Positions 36,110 through 48,299 of a DNA stretch of 64,000 bases are shown one piece after another. The first letter of the stretch is position 1. Each line of letters opens with the position of its first letter. A model generated the notes under the pieces. It was not told the origin of the DNA. It was given only the letters and a program-made list of their open reading frames with translations, and made no database searches. The translations under genes were made by a program, and so were the position numbers. This DNA comes from Coriaria nepalensis (Eukaryota; Streptophyta; Magnoliopsida; Cucurbitales; Coriariaceae), in contig CP114493.1 in assembly GCA_027186245.1 (NCBI GenBank), positions 1,743,501 through 1,807,500 on the forward strand, written 5' to 3'.

Positions 36110-38240
36110 ATATTTTAATGAGAATGAAAATAATTTTGTATTATAATTTTATTATTATTTAAATCAAATAATAAAATAATCATTTTATTCTTATTAAAAA
36201 ATGGAAGCAAACTTAAGTTTTAATTTTTCCATTGGAAGCGGTCAAGTGAAGAGAAATGTGACATGTTTGATGAAGATTGAAGAGAGATGGGGGAAATCAA
36301 GTGGAATATGAGCGGGTTTTCCTAGCCCTTGTGGGTCCCCACCCGGTTTACTAGGTACAATCGTGGCTCAATTACAGTAAAACTTTAATAAATATTATTA
36401 TTAAAATACATAATAAAAGCTAGTGTTATTTTTACAACGTCGGAGAAACAAAATTTGGTACTGTTCTACACGCTTATAATATTTAAACAATTTTGTAATT
36501 AATTTTTAATTTTTTTAATTAATTTTTAAATTTAAATGTATGATCATACCAACAGACAGGTTAGAAAATGGCCGTTGAACGAATTGTCACACGTGAATAT
36601 GATAACCCAGTTAGTACGTAATTGTAACTTATTTATAATTTTTAGGGTTGAAATGTGAATAAACTAAAATTACCTTTAGTAGTAGTAGTAGTAGTAGTAG
36701 TAGTCCGTGTGAAAAGGGAAAGAGAAAGAGAAACAGAGAGAAACATCAAATAAAATATATTAACACGTTTTTATTACAGTCATCCGGTTGTCGTTCTCTA
36801 ACAAACCCTACCAAGTTACGAGGAGTTGTTAAATCACAACCGACTCTTGTTCCTAGCTCCAAACAACATGTCGTATTGTTGTTATTAGTGAACTTCGTGT
36901 TTGATTATAGAGAGTCATGTCTTTTTTTTTAATTAATAACCTACAAAACATACAATAGAACGATGAAGAAGGTCTAAAACTATCAAAACTACACTTCCTT
37001 TTAAGTTACTCTATTACTATCATTCTCATTCCTATCAAATTAAACTTTGTTCTCAAGAATGAAAGACAGAGTAGAAGTGCTTTAAAATAATGGAATATTA
37101 TTAATCTTGATTATTTTATATCACCAAAATCCGAAAAATATTAATAATAAAAATTATATGCTCGTTAATTTAATTGAATTTAAAATCCATAAATATTATA
37201 ATTGTGTGAATCATGTTATTATTTTGGATATTATTGATAATTTATTTAATATATTTGATATTTTATGTATTTTATTTTATTTTATTTTATTATTAGTTAA
37301 ATAATTATATTTTTATTTTTATTGCATCATCGTAAAATCTTGAAAAGCATAAAATAAACGTGAAGAGTAAGAAAAACGACAACAACAATCAGGACCAAAC
37401 AATGTTTTGATTGGACAGCTTCCAAAGAAAAACGACAGAAGTAATAGAAACTATAAAGTAGTATTTAAAATGTGCCTCTCGGTCTAAGGAGAAGAGGGGG
37501 AGGATAATATTACCGAGGGGTCGCAAAGCTAAGTATGACTAACATTTTGGCGGATGAAGTTACTGGAGAGTAAGAAAGAAGAAAAGAGAGTAGGGCCCGC
37601 TAGGGGTGTCCAGTTAAGCAGGCACTAATCAATAGCGTGGGGGCCACTCTTTTGTATGCCTCCTCTACTATTAGCAATTGGGCAATTCCCTAATCTCTTA
37701 CTCCCTGCCCCCTTAACAACAGACCGAACTCTCTAACTCTTAGCTAATATATATATTTTAATAATTAATTTATTTACACATCTTAATTCATTGCTTTAGA
37801 CTTGGTTTAGCTGGTTTTAGATGTTTCTTTTTCTCCGATCCTAACCTTAGGATTTCCGAGTTCATTGGATCGATTATTTATTTAATTTGTTTTTTTTTTT
37901 TATGAGCGAGTGTCACGCATCATCTTAATGAATTAGATTTATTACATATTTTCTTCCAATAAAAATAAAGATGGTAAGTAATAAAAAGATAAATTATTTA
38001 AATAATATATAATTAACTTATTATAATAAATAAATAAATAAATTATATTGATAGATCTAATTAATCTTATTATTATGACTTAAGTAAAAAAATTAAGTCG
38101 TAAATTTAGCATTATTTTGAAGTAACACGAAATATTGTTAGATATTATAATTTAATGTATTAATAACATTTTGTAGGGTCCAATTTTAATTATAGACATC
38201 AACTTCAAACTCAATTCAAGCATTACCTAATTTTTTAAAA
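36110..38240. other. Gene-poor AT-rich DNA
   Basis: No coding exon recognised. It contains an (AGT)9 microsatellite at 36678-36704 and a more GC-rich stretch at about 37480-37720 with no recognisable domain on either strand. Confidence 0.55.
36678..36704. repeat. (AGT)9 microsatellite
   Basis: Nine perfect AGT units. Confidence 0.95.
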
Positions 38241-38306
38241 ATATATCATCTATCTATCATTTTGATATTTTGCAATCTATACTCTCTTCCTCTAATGACG
38301 AGGACA

Positions 38307-38414
38307 GTGATACATAGTGGGTAGATGAAGCATCTCCATCCAACCCGCCACGTCGTCCAAGTGATACATAGTGGGTAGACGAAGCATCTCCATCCAATCC
38401 GCCACGTCATCCAA
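38307..38414. repeat. 54-bp tandem duplication
   Basis: Two adjacent 54-bp units, 38307-38360 and 38361-38414, start GTGATACATAGTGGGTAGA and differ at only three visible positions. As 54 is a multiple of three, the minus strand shows an 18-residue repeat in a short open frame, but there is no other sign of a gene. Confidence 0.9.
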
Positions 38415-38867
38415 ACACCATCCCTTTCCCGTTTTACTACTTGGAAACGTGGATTTTTTGTTCGCAACTGACAACTCCAATTCGAATTTCGATTGGCGGA
38501 ATCGAAATGGGAATTGAATCAACTTAATAAATAACTTTTATATGGAATCCTCAACACTTTCAATTTCACCAATGAAGGATCGACACGTCTGGAGGTTAAG
38601 TCGATCTCGCGGGTAAAAGGACGACAGGGCGTTTTGGACCGGTGCGAATCGTGAGGGAAGTTGGCGGCATCCTAATCCGATTAGAGGGCTACCTTGCATG
38701 TGATTGGTACACCTTGCATCTCATAAATTAACTTTTTGCTTCGTAAAATTTTGTTCCCTATGACGTGTCATCAAAAGGATCTTCTTAAAAAAAAATAAAA
38801 AAAAATAAAATTTTGAAAAAGGTTGGAATATATCATATTGAAGTGTATTATGTGGGAAATTAAGGAT

Positions 38868-39622
38868 GGGTAAAAGTGATTCGATTGATTTGAATTGGAT
38901 TATTAGTTTTATTTGATTTATTAGTATTTTTTTTGATTTAATTGATATTTTATCTAATTAAAATTATATTAAATATTTAATTTAATTAATTAATTCTTTA
39001 TTAAGATATTTTATTTTTTCATTTCTAATATTTGTTTTAATGAATACAATTTTTTTTTATTTCAAACATTTTACTAATACAATTTTATTAAATTTGATTA
39101 AATGATTTTTTATTTTTGATTCTTAATTTTTGACTTTTACACGAAATTTTCCTTAAATGCACTTTATTATTTGTTTATTTTCTTATATAATTTTTTTATT
39201 ATTCTTTAAATATATGAAGTAATTGTGTAATTAAATAAAAAAATGATATTTTAAAATTTCCATTTATTTCATAAATTATATTTATTATTTTCTTAAATAA
39301 AAAATTCAATTAATTAATTTCTTAAATGATAGTTGACTTCTCCATTAAATAATATATAATCTTCAATCAAATACATTAATATTTTCCTATAAAGAAATCA
39401 CTTAATATTTAATACTACCTATAAAATATAAATTAAATTATCTTTAAAAAAATATATAACAATAACAATAATAAAGGATTGTAATTAGGTTGGATCCTAT
39501 CCTCTGACTTCTATCTAACCGTAATGATTAGATCTGATATCCATTCGAAGATTGTTCAATCCAATCCGACTGCCATCCAACACTGTAAGATCCGATTGAT
39601 CTGAACATTACTCACCCTATAT
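38868..39622. mobile_element. Candidate non-autonomous DNA element
   Basis: The segment opens with GGATGGGTAAAAGTGATTCG and closes with GAACATTACTCACCC, giving imperfect inverted ends (GGRTGRGTAA), with GATC/GGATC-rich subterminal words. The interior is AT-rich and non-coding. The block at 15225-15400 has similar vocabulary. No target-site duplication was confirmed. Confidence 0.3.
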
Positions 39623-39629
39623 GAAATGA

Positions 39630-42600
39630 TGAATGTCATTTAGTGTCTAAAATAATGAGTATGATAGTGATGTGGATATTTACAAAAAATATATAAATTT
39701 TATGAAATGATTTTAATTTTGTATTCGGTGTGTCGTGATACTTGAGATGAGAAGAAATATCATGACACTTGTTAAACAAAGTTAGAAATCAAATATAAAA
39801 AAATATATATAATGAGTTAGACCTCACATAATGTTAGAGGTTGCGATTTGTATCGGTTCGACCTAGCTCAACATGACATGGATTGTGTCGTGCCTCTTGT
39901 ACTTGCTCTATGTTGTTGTCAATATCATCGAGTAGATCCATATAGTCTTTAATAATTATGTCGTTCTCGGAATAACCAAAACTCGAAAAATTTTAATGGT
40001 GGAGATTAGTTTTCTATATTAAAATAACAGTAAATATCAGAATAAAATGTAAAAATAAATGTAAGCATGTAACAAACTTACAATGACTTAAATTCAATCG
40101 ATGAAAACTTCACAATTGACAATGAGAATTTGAGAGTGTATATAATTTTAGAAAAAAAAAATAGAGAGATTATAGATATTGAGAAAAATATAAAAAATTA
40201 GAGAGAAATAGACAAAAATGTAAATTAAAGTATGAAAATTGTGAAAGAAAATATAGGTATATATAAAAAAAAATAAGGGAAGAAAAAAGATATAAATTTA
40301 AAATTCTAAATAAAAAAAAAAAATTAAAAAGAGAACGAGCAAGGGGGGAGGAAATTTCCGCCTGTTGGCCTTAACCCCTAAGAGTATAGGATGGAAAACT
40401 TGCCAGCCTATTTAAATTTCAAATTTCCTCTCGTTGGCCCTAGCTCTTAGGATAGGGTAATGGGTTAGCAAGTCTACTAGCCTACATCCACATGCTCATG
40501 CTTAAGCGTAGGCCTAAGCCTGCGTCTAGGCAACCCCTTTAGACTCGTGTAGGGTTCCGTATCGGCACACATACTAGTATTATTAGGTATAATATTGTCT
40601 AGCACTTGTATTTATATCATACCATACTGTGCGTACTTATATCGATCCGATGCATTTTATTACCTCTACATAATATTTAAAATAAATTATATATACAGTG
40701 AATCGATTTATCTTAATTTTATAAATAAGTTACATATAATTTTATATACATGATATATAATATTAATCTTTTGAACAATTGAGAACATTAAGAGGAGTAG
40801 GCAATGCTTGTATATTAAATATTAAAGACTATAAATTAAATTAAAGAAGAGGTGGGGGATTATAATAGAGTATTATATAGTATTATTTAATGACTATGTT
40901 TTTCTCAAAAATAATAATCCATTATTTATTATTAAAAAAAAAAAAAAAGTGGAGAAACAAAGAGATAGGAATTAATATATTATTAATAAAGCAAAAGGCA
41001 GATCTAGTTTATAAATTAATAAGGGTACTAAGTCTCTTTTGTGTCTTGTAAAGGACCATTAGATGTCTCTTTTCACTACTTTATAATTAATTAATTAATT
41101 AATAAATATGTATTTATTTATTTATTTTTAAATTTAAATGCTTTTTTTAAAGAGATATAATTCGACTTCTTAATTTCTCTATAAATTATATATACTAAGT
41201 GGAAAGAATGTCAGAAAAAAATAAAAGTTAGAATGATTTACTTACACTATTTTTATATACTATGTTTTTATGATCCATGCAAGAATTTATTCCTATATAT
41301 TATATTATATTATATTATATTATATTATATTATATTATATTATATTATATGGTGTAGGAAGAGGAGAAATTTGTATATAAAGCAAATATAGATATATAGA
41401 AAATCAAGAGAATTTGCAATTATTGAAGTATGTGACTAAAACTTAGTCGGAGATAAAGAAGACCTCATAATTCTGATAGTCCTAGAATTTTTGATTAGTT
41501 ATTAAGGTTATTATTTAACATGCATTCTGGTCAATCATTCTTTTCAATAAAAACAATTTATAATATATAATCTTTTAATTAAAATAAATTTCAGATTGCT
41601 TGTAATTATATATATAATTTTTATTTCAGTTGCTTGACGGTTGAAGGGACAACTCTTCCTTTTTATTAGGAATAGACCGTTTTCATTATTGAAAAATATA
41701 ATTATATCAAATTTTATTGTAATTATAATAAACAGACGTCTAATTTTATAATTATAATGTGTTGACAATATACTATATTATATATACATTTTTTTTTTTA
41801 ATTTTTATTTTAAATTACTATCCCATCTAAAATGGCTCTCAAAGGATTGCCACGAGTTTGTTCATATTTTTCACAATTCCGTGTAATAGAAGGAAGATTG
41901 GGGGTGAAGATGTTGATAAGGAAACAGACTGATGATTCACATTTCTAAATTACCCACTCACGTGTTGATCCAAATTATGGGGGCAGATAAAGTCAAAGCT
42001 TAAAATGTGGCACGGAATCTGAATACAGAATATCATGGCATATGCTACTACTTCAAATGAAGTTGATGTTAAATATGTAGATAAAACAAATTCTATCCAC
42101 ATGTGAAATTGTTCCAGAAATAACATTATCTTGTTCCAATCAAATTCTTCGCTATACCCATATATGTTTTTTTTTTTTTTTCTGAAATATTCAATATGGT
42201 TTAGGGTGGTAAATCACTAGTTTGATCTCACAAGATATATTAACAGGGGTGTTCACGGGTACCCATTTCAAAAGATTTGAAATTGCATCTATTTTCCTAG
42301 AAGCTGCTCATGAAACTTGAGAGAAATATATAACATGCAGATGAGGTGTGGGTGATCAAGCATGGATTTTCATGCATATAGTGTAGTACTATGGATTTTC
42401 ACCACGCTCTGACTTAACTTGCTTAATCATCTGCCATTGGTTTGGTAAGACATATAGTTAATTTTCATATATATATATATATATAATAAATTTTTTTTTT
42501 CTGGACTTACTTATGAGTCAGGTACATTGATATATTGATTTTGTACGAGACACTAATACTCTCAGTTTATTGTAGATCCTTCCAAAGAAGCATATATATG

Positions 42601-43080
42601 ATTTCGGTAGTCAGAACCCTCTTCAACGACGGCCGAACAAGGTGGTCCGTGACAAAATTGAGCGGAAATAGATTATATAGATGGAGTAACGCCAGAACAA
42701 ATTATGAATGAAATATAACGATTATTTTGTTGCGTTATACTTATAATACATATGAGTATCTATTATTATTTATATAATATGTTGATGAGATTATATAATA
42801 TGAGTTTTTGTGAAAATTTTGAGTATTTAACTGCTCATTGTTTATTTACACGCAATGTTTGCTCCTGCTCATTTGAGTATAGTCTAATCACATTGAAGAG
42901 TAGCATACACGGTCGGGAAGTAGAAGAAGCTAAGGAAATTGTCTATTTGAGTAAGAACTCCAAGAAGAGCATGAATGCATTTACTTTTTTCCCCTTCTTT
43001 CTAACTAAAACCACTTTCTTCTCTATTTTTTGTAACCTTAACATTGCTCCATATATTGTACAAGGTCATAATATTCTAAC
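39630..43080. other. Gene-poor AT-rich DNA
   Basis: No recognisable gene. Around 40360-40600 is a GC-richer stretch with repeated CCTAAG/TAGGCCTAAG words, probably decayed repeat. A 38-codon ORF (MALKGLPR...) at 41832-41948 has no supporting evidence. The microsatellite at 41296-41350 is listed separately. Confidence 0.5.
41296..41350. repeat. (TATAT)11 minisatellite
   Basis: Eleven perfect TATAT units, equivalent to an ATTAT pentanucleotide repeat. Confidence 0.95.
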
Positions 43081-43089
43081 ACATCATAC

Positions 43090-43860
43090 CTCTTTATCTG
43101 CAGTATCTTTGTGAACAAAATCCATGACAGAGAGCTCTTCCTGCAAACAATTAAATTTGTAGTAAGAAAAGAAAGATCTTCTAAGCTCACAACAAGGTAA
43201 AAGGCCCTTTACAATCAGTGGCTTGAAAAGAAACTTCTACTTTCATTCGGAAAATTCTCTAGAACATATCATTGCAACAAAAGATTTGACAACTGCTTAT
43301 CTGCCATTGCAGCTCAAAATACTTCACTGCAGCTCGGAAATAAAAATATGAAAAGGATACATTTTCTTTCAACAATTATCGTATTGTATTAGTGTCATTC
43401 CTTCATCAATAGATCTAATTCCAAAGTCTCAAGTCTTTTAAGAAGAAAATTAGCTCTAATATATTTTATCGCAAATTGAAATACAAATGAATAATATTTA
43501 TATAGTTGGTTGAAGTAAACTAACCAGGGGATGAATAAACCTCAGGCCATCCTCACTTCTTTGCAACCGGACATGCTCGAATGGTTCCAAGACCCTAGAA
43601 ATTGGGTGTAACCATAAACTGATCATGAAATTACAACCATATATCGAAATTTACCTTCGAATCGAGAAGATGTGGGAAGCTGCTCGCAAAACCTGGGATG
43701 AAGAGAAAGAGATTCTGGTGGAGAGAAAGGGAAGAGAAATGGTGAAGACGAAGATAAAGGGAAGGGAAGAAGGTGTGGTTCTGCATCGCAAATAGAGTTC
43801 GCGAAAAAGAAATGCATTGCCATGTCATCCGTATACGAGCTACAAGCCATATAAGCCATT
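43090..43860 (-). other. Possible spliced transcript of unknown function
   Basis: Three minus-strand blocks are bordered by good splice signals: a 5' block ending at a donor after 43655, a 70-nt block 43594-43525, and a 51-nt block 43140-43090. The last two join in frame to read VLEPFEHVRLQRSEDGLRF then IHPLEELSVMDFVHKDT. The 5' block has open frames (one starts MAMHFFFANS, Ser/Pro rich), but none with an ATG enters the second block in the right phase. No further exon was found downstream. This could be a decayed gene, a non-coding RNA, or chance splice sites. I recognise no family. Confidence 0.3.
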
Positions 43861-44342
43861 TTTGGTAAATACGGCTCTAAATCTTACGTAGCTTCTTTCC
43901 TGTCCATTGGATCTCCATCAAATCGACATCCTTTGTTTGTAAATACACGTAAGCAAAAATGGTGGTAGGCACCAAATCCCGACTCTTGGCATTGTGGCTA
44001 AAATCTATACCATCTTTTCAAATAGATCTACCCACTATGGCATAGTTTAATTTGGTAATTATGATCTTAGACTATAGTTTCAAAGCACTAGCTCAAGGGT
44101 CTTTTATAAATTTCATCAAAGATTGGGGAATCGATGTTACAAATTATCTATACAAACTTACCAGTGGATCATCTTCCATCCTTTTTAAATACAAGGTCCA
44201 TCCAATCTATACCTGGTAACTTCCATTTTACCAATTAATTTTCCTTAATTGCAACCCACAAGCTTTATATAAAGAGTTGAAAACTTGATGGTTTCAGATC
44301 AAAGGAAGTGTACTTGGGAGTTGAGAGAGAATTGTTGAGCTA

Positions 44343-44363
44343 AGTGACTTCATTGAAGTCACT
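44343..44363. repeat. Perfect 10-bp-arm palindrome across the stop codon of the unknown gene
   Basis: AGTGACTTCA, a central T, then TGAAGTCACT. The palindrome overlaps the TGA at 44359-44361, so the mRNA could form a short hairpin at the stop codon. Confidence 0.85.
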
Positions 44364-46575
44364 TGGAACCGTGTCTAGCACATTCTTCAGCCCGTGTAAA
44401 TGCATCTGTGAGCACATCAATCGTCCAATCCTTCACATCTTCCTGCAGGAAATAGCGAAAGAGGTAATCAGTATCAAGCAAAGTAAAGCCAAGTTTATCC
44501 CTTTTTGACCAGTACAATGAGACAATTACATAAGTATATTGAGTTCTTCAAGGAAGTATATTGAGTTCTTAACTAATTAGTAAATAGACCTGAAAACTTA
44601 CATTAGAAAAGACAAAATACAAACACTCCTTGTGGGCGTCCCCCTTGGTGCATATAGATGACAAATAGACAAAAGGAAAGAGCAGTAGTGACAGACATAA
44701 TTGAAGAAAGCAGGATTTTAGAAGAAATCCTAATAAACTAAACTCAATACCCAGTAGCAATTTTATTCTTCAATCAAATCCAACAGCTAATCAAACTAAA
44801 TCCAAAAGAAAATTAAGTAAATTATACAACAAACAATATCATTCATAATAATAGCACCAGCCTGAATAATAATACTAGATAGATACTGGATCAATAACCC
44901 TATATATATAAAACACATAGTATCATGATAAATTATGTTCCCCATCAAGATCATAACTTAAGTCCAGATGGAGAACTAGCAAGACTTTTACAATGTGGAA
45001 GTTGACGTCAAAGATGCAAAGCACTAATATTTAATATCATGTTAAAATTAAATATAATCACCTTATTTATTTTATTTTACCTTTTTTTAAAAAAATACAA
45101 TCACCTTACTCTACTTTTTTATTCATCACTCTCATTACATGAGACTCCATTTAAGACTTCGGTGAAATTAGTAAACACGGATCATTGAGATTGTGAGGCA
45201 ACACATCAGTGCCCAGTCGGAATGTTACAAGAATGAGATGAAAATTCAACCAGCATATAAAATTCAACCATTTTATATGATGGGTAATTCTAAGTTGACA
45301 AGTCTTTTCCCTCTTGAATGTTGTTTGTACATAATTATAAAGTGAAAAGAAACTTTTTCAAAGAGAGCCAGGCGATAAAAGCATCATGCGTCATACCATG
45401 CGCAAAGGTTCCCCGGTTCTAATTCTTGCACGGGGACGAGCAATCTTGGATTCAAATGGGGTTCTTGGCCGAACTTCTCGAATTTCCTCCCACTCTTCAC
45501 GGCTCAGCATCCTAATTGTACCTTGTCCTGGAGGAGCATTCTTTATTTTGTTCTCGATCCTCTCTTGGGATTTTGACTCATCATACTGCCACCACATACA
45601 TCAATAAATAATCAACTTCCTAGGAAACTAAACAGGTCAAACGAAAGGTTCACCAGATGAATTCTTAAAATGAGAATAATCATTTCCCTTTCTTTTGTGA
45701 CTCTGTAGTTTGTTCTTCAGCAGGAGAAAGAATTCTAAATTGTACAAGCCACATAATATATCTCCTATGGCATAGACTGGAAAAAGTATATTATTTTTCT
45801 CTACAATTATTTTATTTTATTTTCAACCTAAACTAAAGCATGGTTTCTACAATTCAAGAATAAAAAACACTTAAATGTAATCACATGTGGTATGGTGGGG
45901 GTATACTATATCCAATAACTTTGCGGAACAAAATCTGTCATAATGGAATGTGGAATCGACTTTGTAGATTATTCCTCCTAAGTTGACAATTAAATTTGAA
46001 AAACAAGATTAAGGATTCCAGAATGAAACTAAAGGTAAAAATTGGAACCATTGTTCCAAAATATACAACGTTAGTGTTCTAAGAGTTCTGATATCATATG
46101 GAGAAATAGATCCGAGGTACTTCACAAGCATTTAAAATGGAACGTATTGGCAGTGTGAAAAGTACTCGAATGTAATGTTTGAAGAAATTTCAGTCTCGGC
46201 TGATAGAACCAATCCTTTTATAATCCTCTTAGAGAAGAGAAAAAAAATCATGAAATTTTAACAACAAAGAGAAGCAAAAAAAATACTTCAAAATGAGATG
46301 AGAGAAGTGAAAATAGGTACCATCATAAGTAGCTTAGCAAAAAGAGCAATTCCAACAAAAGCGAGAACCATGGGCATAGATGTTGTATCCAGGTAGGCAC
46401 TGGATTCCGGAACCTCCACAATGAACTGATCCCTATTTGGGCTCTTTTTACGCTTCCTTATTTTCTCCATTTCTGAGACCTTCTTTTTCAAAGTCTGAGA
46501 TGGAGAATCATACCTAGTAGATAAAGTATACAGATGCCTCTGAATTAAACAAAGTCGTTTTGCTGCCCCGTTCAT
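44359..46575 (-). CDS. Unknown single-pass membrane protein, 3 exons, 175 aa
   Basis: Minus-strand exons 46575-46321 (85 codons), 45585-45397 (63 codons) and 44442-44359 (27 codons plus TGA) join in phase 0 with GT-AG borders. The start is the ATG at 46575; no in-frame ATG lies just upstream. The N-terminal ~30 residues are basic and Ser/Thr containing (AAKRLCLIQRHLYTLS), compatible with an organelle presequence. A lysine/arginine-rich patch (KIRKRKKSPNR) precedes one hydrophobic segment, MPMVLAFVGIALFAKLLMM, at about 68-86. The remainder is charged and hydrophilic (SREEWEEIREVRPRTPFESK) and ends in DAFTRAEECARHGSK. The even codon structure and clean splicing argue for a real conserved gene, but I do not recognise the family. 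It is divergently arranged with the SEC12-like gene and probably has a leader intron at 46635-46898. Confidence 0.8.
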
Positions 46576-48299
46576 TGTAGTCAAACCCTAAACCCTGCCC
46601 AATCCTCCCAAACCGTTCAGATCTCTCTCAACGTCTGCAATGAAAGTCTTTTTATTTTTATCTTTGCTGAAATTATCTTCTAATTCTGGAAAATGAAGAA
46701 TTAGTATCAACAGAGTAAGCAGAAGAAAAAATAGCGACCGAAATGGAGTCGATCAAATTGAGGGGAAATAAAAACCCTAGTCTTTATAAAGGTTTAAGAA
46801 TAACCTAGTTTTTGCTATGAAAACAGATAATCAATCAGAAAGCGAGGTTAAATTTATACGGAGATTCTCGAAATTAGGAATTTGAACGGACATTGTACCT
46901 TGTGAATCTGAAGTGGTGAAAGGAGTGAGAGATTGGAGGCTTCTTGTGACTTGTTCAAATTCTGCCTTTTTGTAGGTTGCAACTTGATTTCTTACTCCTT
47001 TAAGTTATCGAAGATACAATGGCGGATAGTGGTGGTGGCTGAGAGACTAAGCAGGGCTACAAGATTACAGGCGCGGTAGGTAGAAGACGATCGCGATGGG
47101 GAAGGGCAAGTCCAACTCCAAGATCGTCAAAACGGCGCGTTTTAAAATAAAACAACGGCCCACTCCCTACCTCCCTCCTCTCGAGCGATGAAAGTTATGG
47201 TTGTCAATTACCATGTTACCCCTTTAGAAAAAAAACACCGCTCGACCTTATTATATACTAAATATGTGATATTACCTTTTAAATTAACTATGCTATATAA
47301 ATATTTTTAATAAATTAAGATGATTAAAATCAATTTTTCATCTTTTTAATAATTTTTTAATAATTTAAAGATCATTTAACCATAAATTATATAAAATTAG
47401 AAGGTTCTCTCGACTGCTTCATTTCAGCGGGCGTTTTCTGATTTCCTTTTACAGTTTTACCCCTCTGACTACAATTTAACCCCTCCCTCCTTTAGTTTCT
47501 CTCTCTCAGATCTGTCTCCTCGCGATATTCTTCTTTCTTCTTGTTCTTCTTCCAGATCTACTTCTGCTTCTTCAGAGGAGCTTCTGATTCTGTTGCCAGA
47601 GGCGCCCGGTCATCGGAGGTAATCTCTCTCTGTTAGGTCGTGATTTTGGTTGCTCTTTTACGAAATTGAAATAGCTTCTTTGATAGTCTAAGGTGCACAG
47701 TGTCCAATTCTCGATGCAAATGTATACAAATTTCTTCTGTTTGTGCAGGAAAGTTAGCATGCACAGCATTGTGTTTCTGTTTGCTAAATTGAGATCTATG
47801 TAGATTTTGCAATTTACCCAATGGTGGGATATAGAGTGGTAATCTAGCCAAGATTTGAAATGAACTAAGTGTTGTCAGAGGTAGAATGATATGAAGATAT
47901 TCCTCCCAAGAATTGCAGAAGCGAAAAACAGGAAACAAATTGGAACTTACAAGGATAATTTTATGACTAAATCATACTTCTTTAGAAGTGTTATAGTTAC
48001 TGCATGCATAGCTTCATCTCTTTAATAGGATATTATTTGGCATTTCTGAAACAAATCAAACTATGGAATAGGAAAGCAATTCCATTTCCCAATTCCGAGG
48101 AAATGCAACCAAACATGCCATTAATGTTATTTATAAATTTGAATTGCGATCAAATGGAAAAAAAAAAGCTCAAATTGTTGATAAGTTAAGGTTATTTAGA
48201 ATTGTTTTTTTTTCAGTTTTTGTGTGGAATCTACATCCAGATCATCGGTAAAATCTAATTTTCTTGGCAGAAGTTGTTCAAGATCTGCATTCACTACAG
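46576..48299. promoter_or_regulatory. Shared divergent promoter region and leader introns
   Basis: On the minus side an acceptor at 46635-46636 and donor at 46897-46898 suggest a 264-bp leader intron for the unknown membrane protein gene. On the plus side a donor after 47618 (GTAATC) and an acceptor before 48217 (a T run then CAG) suggest a leader intron for the SEC12-like gene. The core between about 47000 and 47500 would hold both promoters. All of this is inferred from splice signals and orientation. Confidence 0.5.

Noticed and set aside
38246..38522. Short minus-strand frames with an 18-residue repeat
   Set aside because: They arise from the 54-bp tandem duplication, whose length happens to be a multiple of three.
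41832..41948. 38-residue small ORF (MALKGLPR...)
   Set aside because: Isolated in AT-rich DNA with no splice, promoter or family evidence.
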